DNA from: Natrialbaceae archaeon B1-Br10_E2g27
Lineage (GTDB): Archaea > Halobacteriota > Halobacteria > Halobacteriales > Natrialbaceae
Length of the DNA: 13,167 nucleotides
Assembly: GCA_001563885.1 (NCBI GenBank)
Contig: LKMM01000035.1
Location: 1 to 13,167, forward strand
Direction of reading: 5' to 3'
The notes under the pieces are model-generated. The model saw nothing but the letters and a program-made list of their open reading frames with translations. It ran no database searches and was not told where the DNA came from. Below are positions 13,157 to 13,167 of the stretch, one piece after another. Numbering within the stretch: position 1 is the first letter of the stretch; each line of letters begins with the position of its first letter. The position numbers and the translations under genes are program-made.

Positions 13157-13167
13157 TTTCCTGACAA

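Noticed and set aside
1..13167. Very frequent CTCGAG hexamers as a possible signal
   Set aside because: They occur throughout coding sequence, largely as in-frame Leu-Glu codons, and are a general feature of these genomes rather than a positioned element.

Overview
The window looks like ordinary chromosome from a haloarchaeon, most likely in or near the Natrialbales. The DNA is GC-rich, the proteins are strongly acidic, and CTCGAG words are dense. The tRNA gene carries no encoded CCA. Several genes have a TATA-like box about 24-30 bp before the start codon, as in leaderless archaeal transcripts. FtsZ1, a long-form DtdA, geranylgeranyl reductase and MptA all fit a euryarchaeal halophile. The family assignment is an inference from gene content and composition.

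Layout. Positions 1-674 hold the 3' end of a sensor histidine kinase, convergent with a tRNA-Ile(GAU) on the minus strand (745-818). Upstream of the tRNA on that strand is an FxsA-family membrane protein (887-1474). It is divergent from a thioredoxin-fold DUF255/YyaL-type protein (1567-3204), which is followed by a TrmB-type regulator (3286-4089). Two tandem copies of an 84-bp near-palindrome (4088-4255) fill the gap to the convergent GTP cyclohydrolase mptA (4254-5183), and the stop codons of both flanking genes lie in the element ends. Next, on the plus strand, come a CaCA-family cation/Ca2+ exchanger (5415-6359), D-aminoacyl-tRNA deacylase dtdA (6408-7739), an AT-rich regulatory gap, and ftsZ1 (7898-9040). 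A [2Fe-2S] ferredoxin (9089-9412, minus) is divergent from a geranylgeranyl-reductase-family flavoprotein (9522-10928, plus). Last, on the minus strand, are a CoA-disulfide-reductase-like flavoprotein with a C-terminal rhodanese domain (10966-12639) and, upstream of it, a small cysteine-bearing winged-helix regulator (12752-13156).

How the genes may work together. Most are housekeeping genes: tRNA, translation quality control, pterin/modified-base synthesis, cell division, lipid reduction and ion transport. Two local modules carry functional hints. The divergent ferredoxin/reductase pair could be an electron donor and the isoprenoid double-bond reductase it feeds. The regulator plus CoA-disulfide/persulfide reductase pair could be a sulfane-sulfur or thiol response unit.

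I found no phage, IS transposase, CRISPR array or defence system. No gene-free stretch exceeds 300 bp; the longest is about 230 bp (5184-5414). The most unusual non-coding feature is the tandem palindrome at 4088-4255. I do not see convincing evidence for an entirely new multi-gene system.
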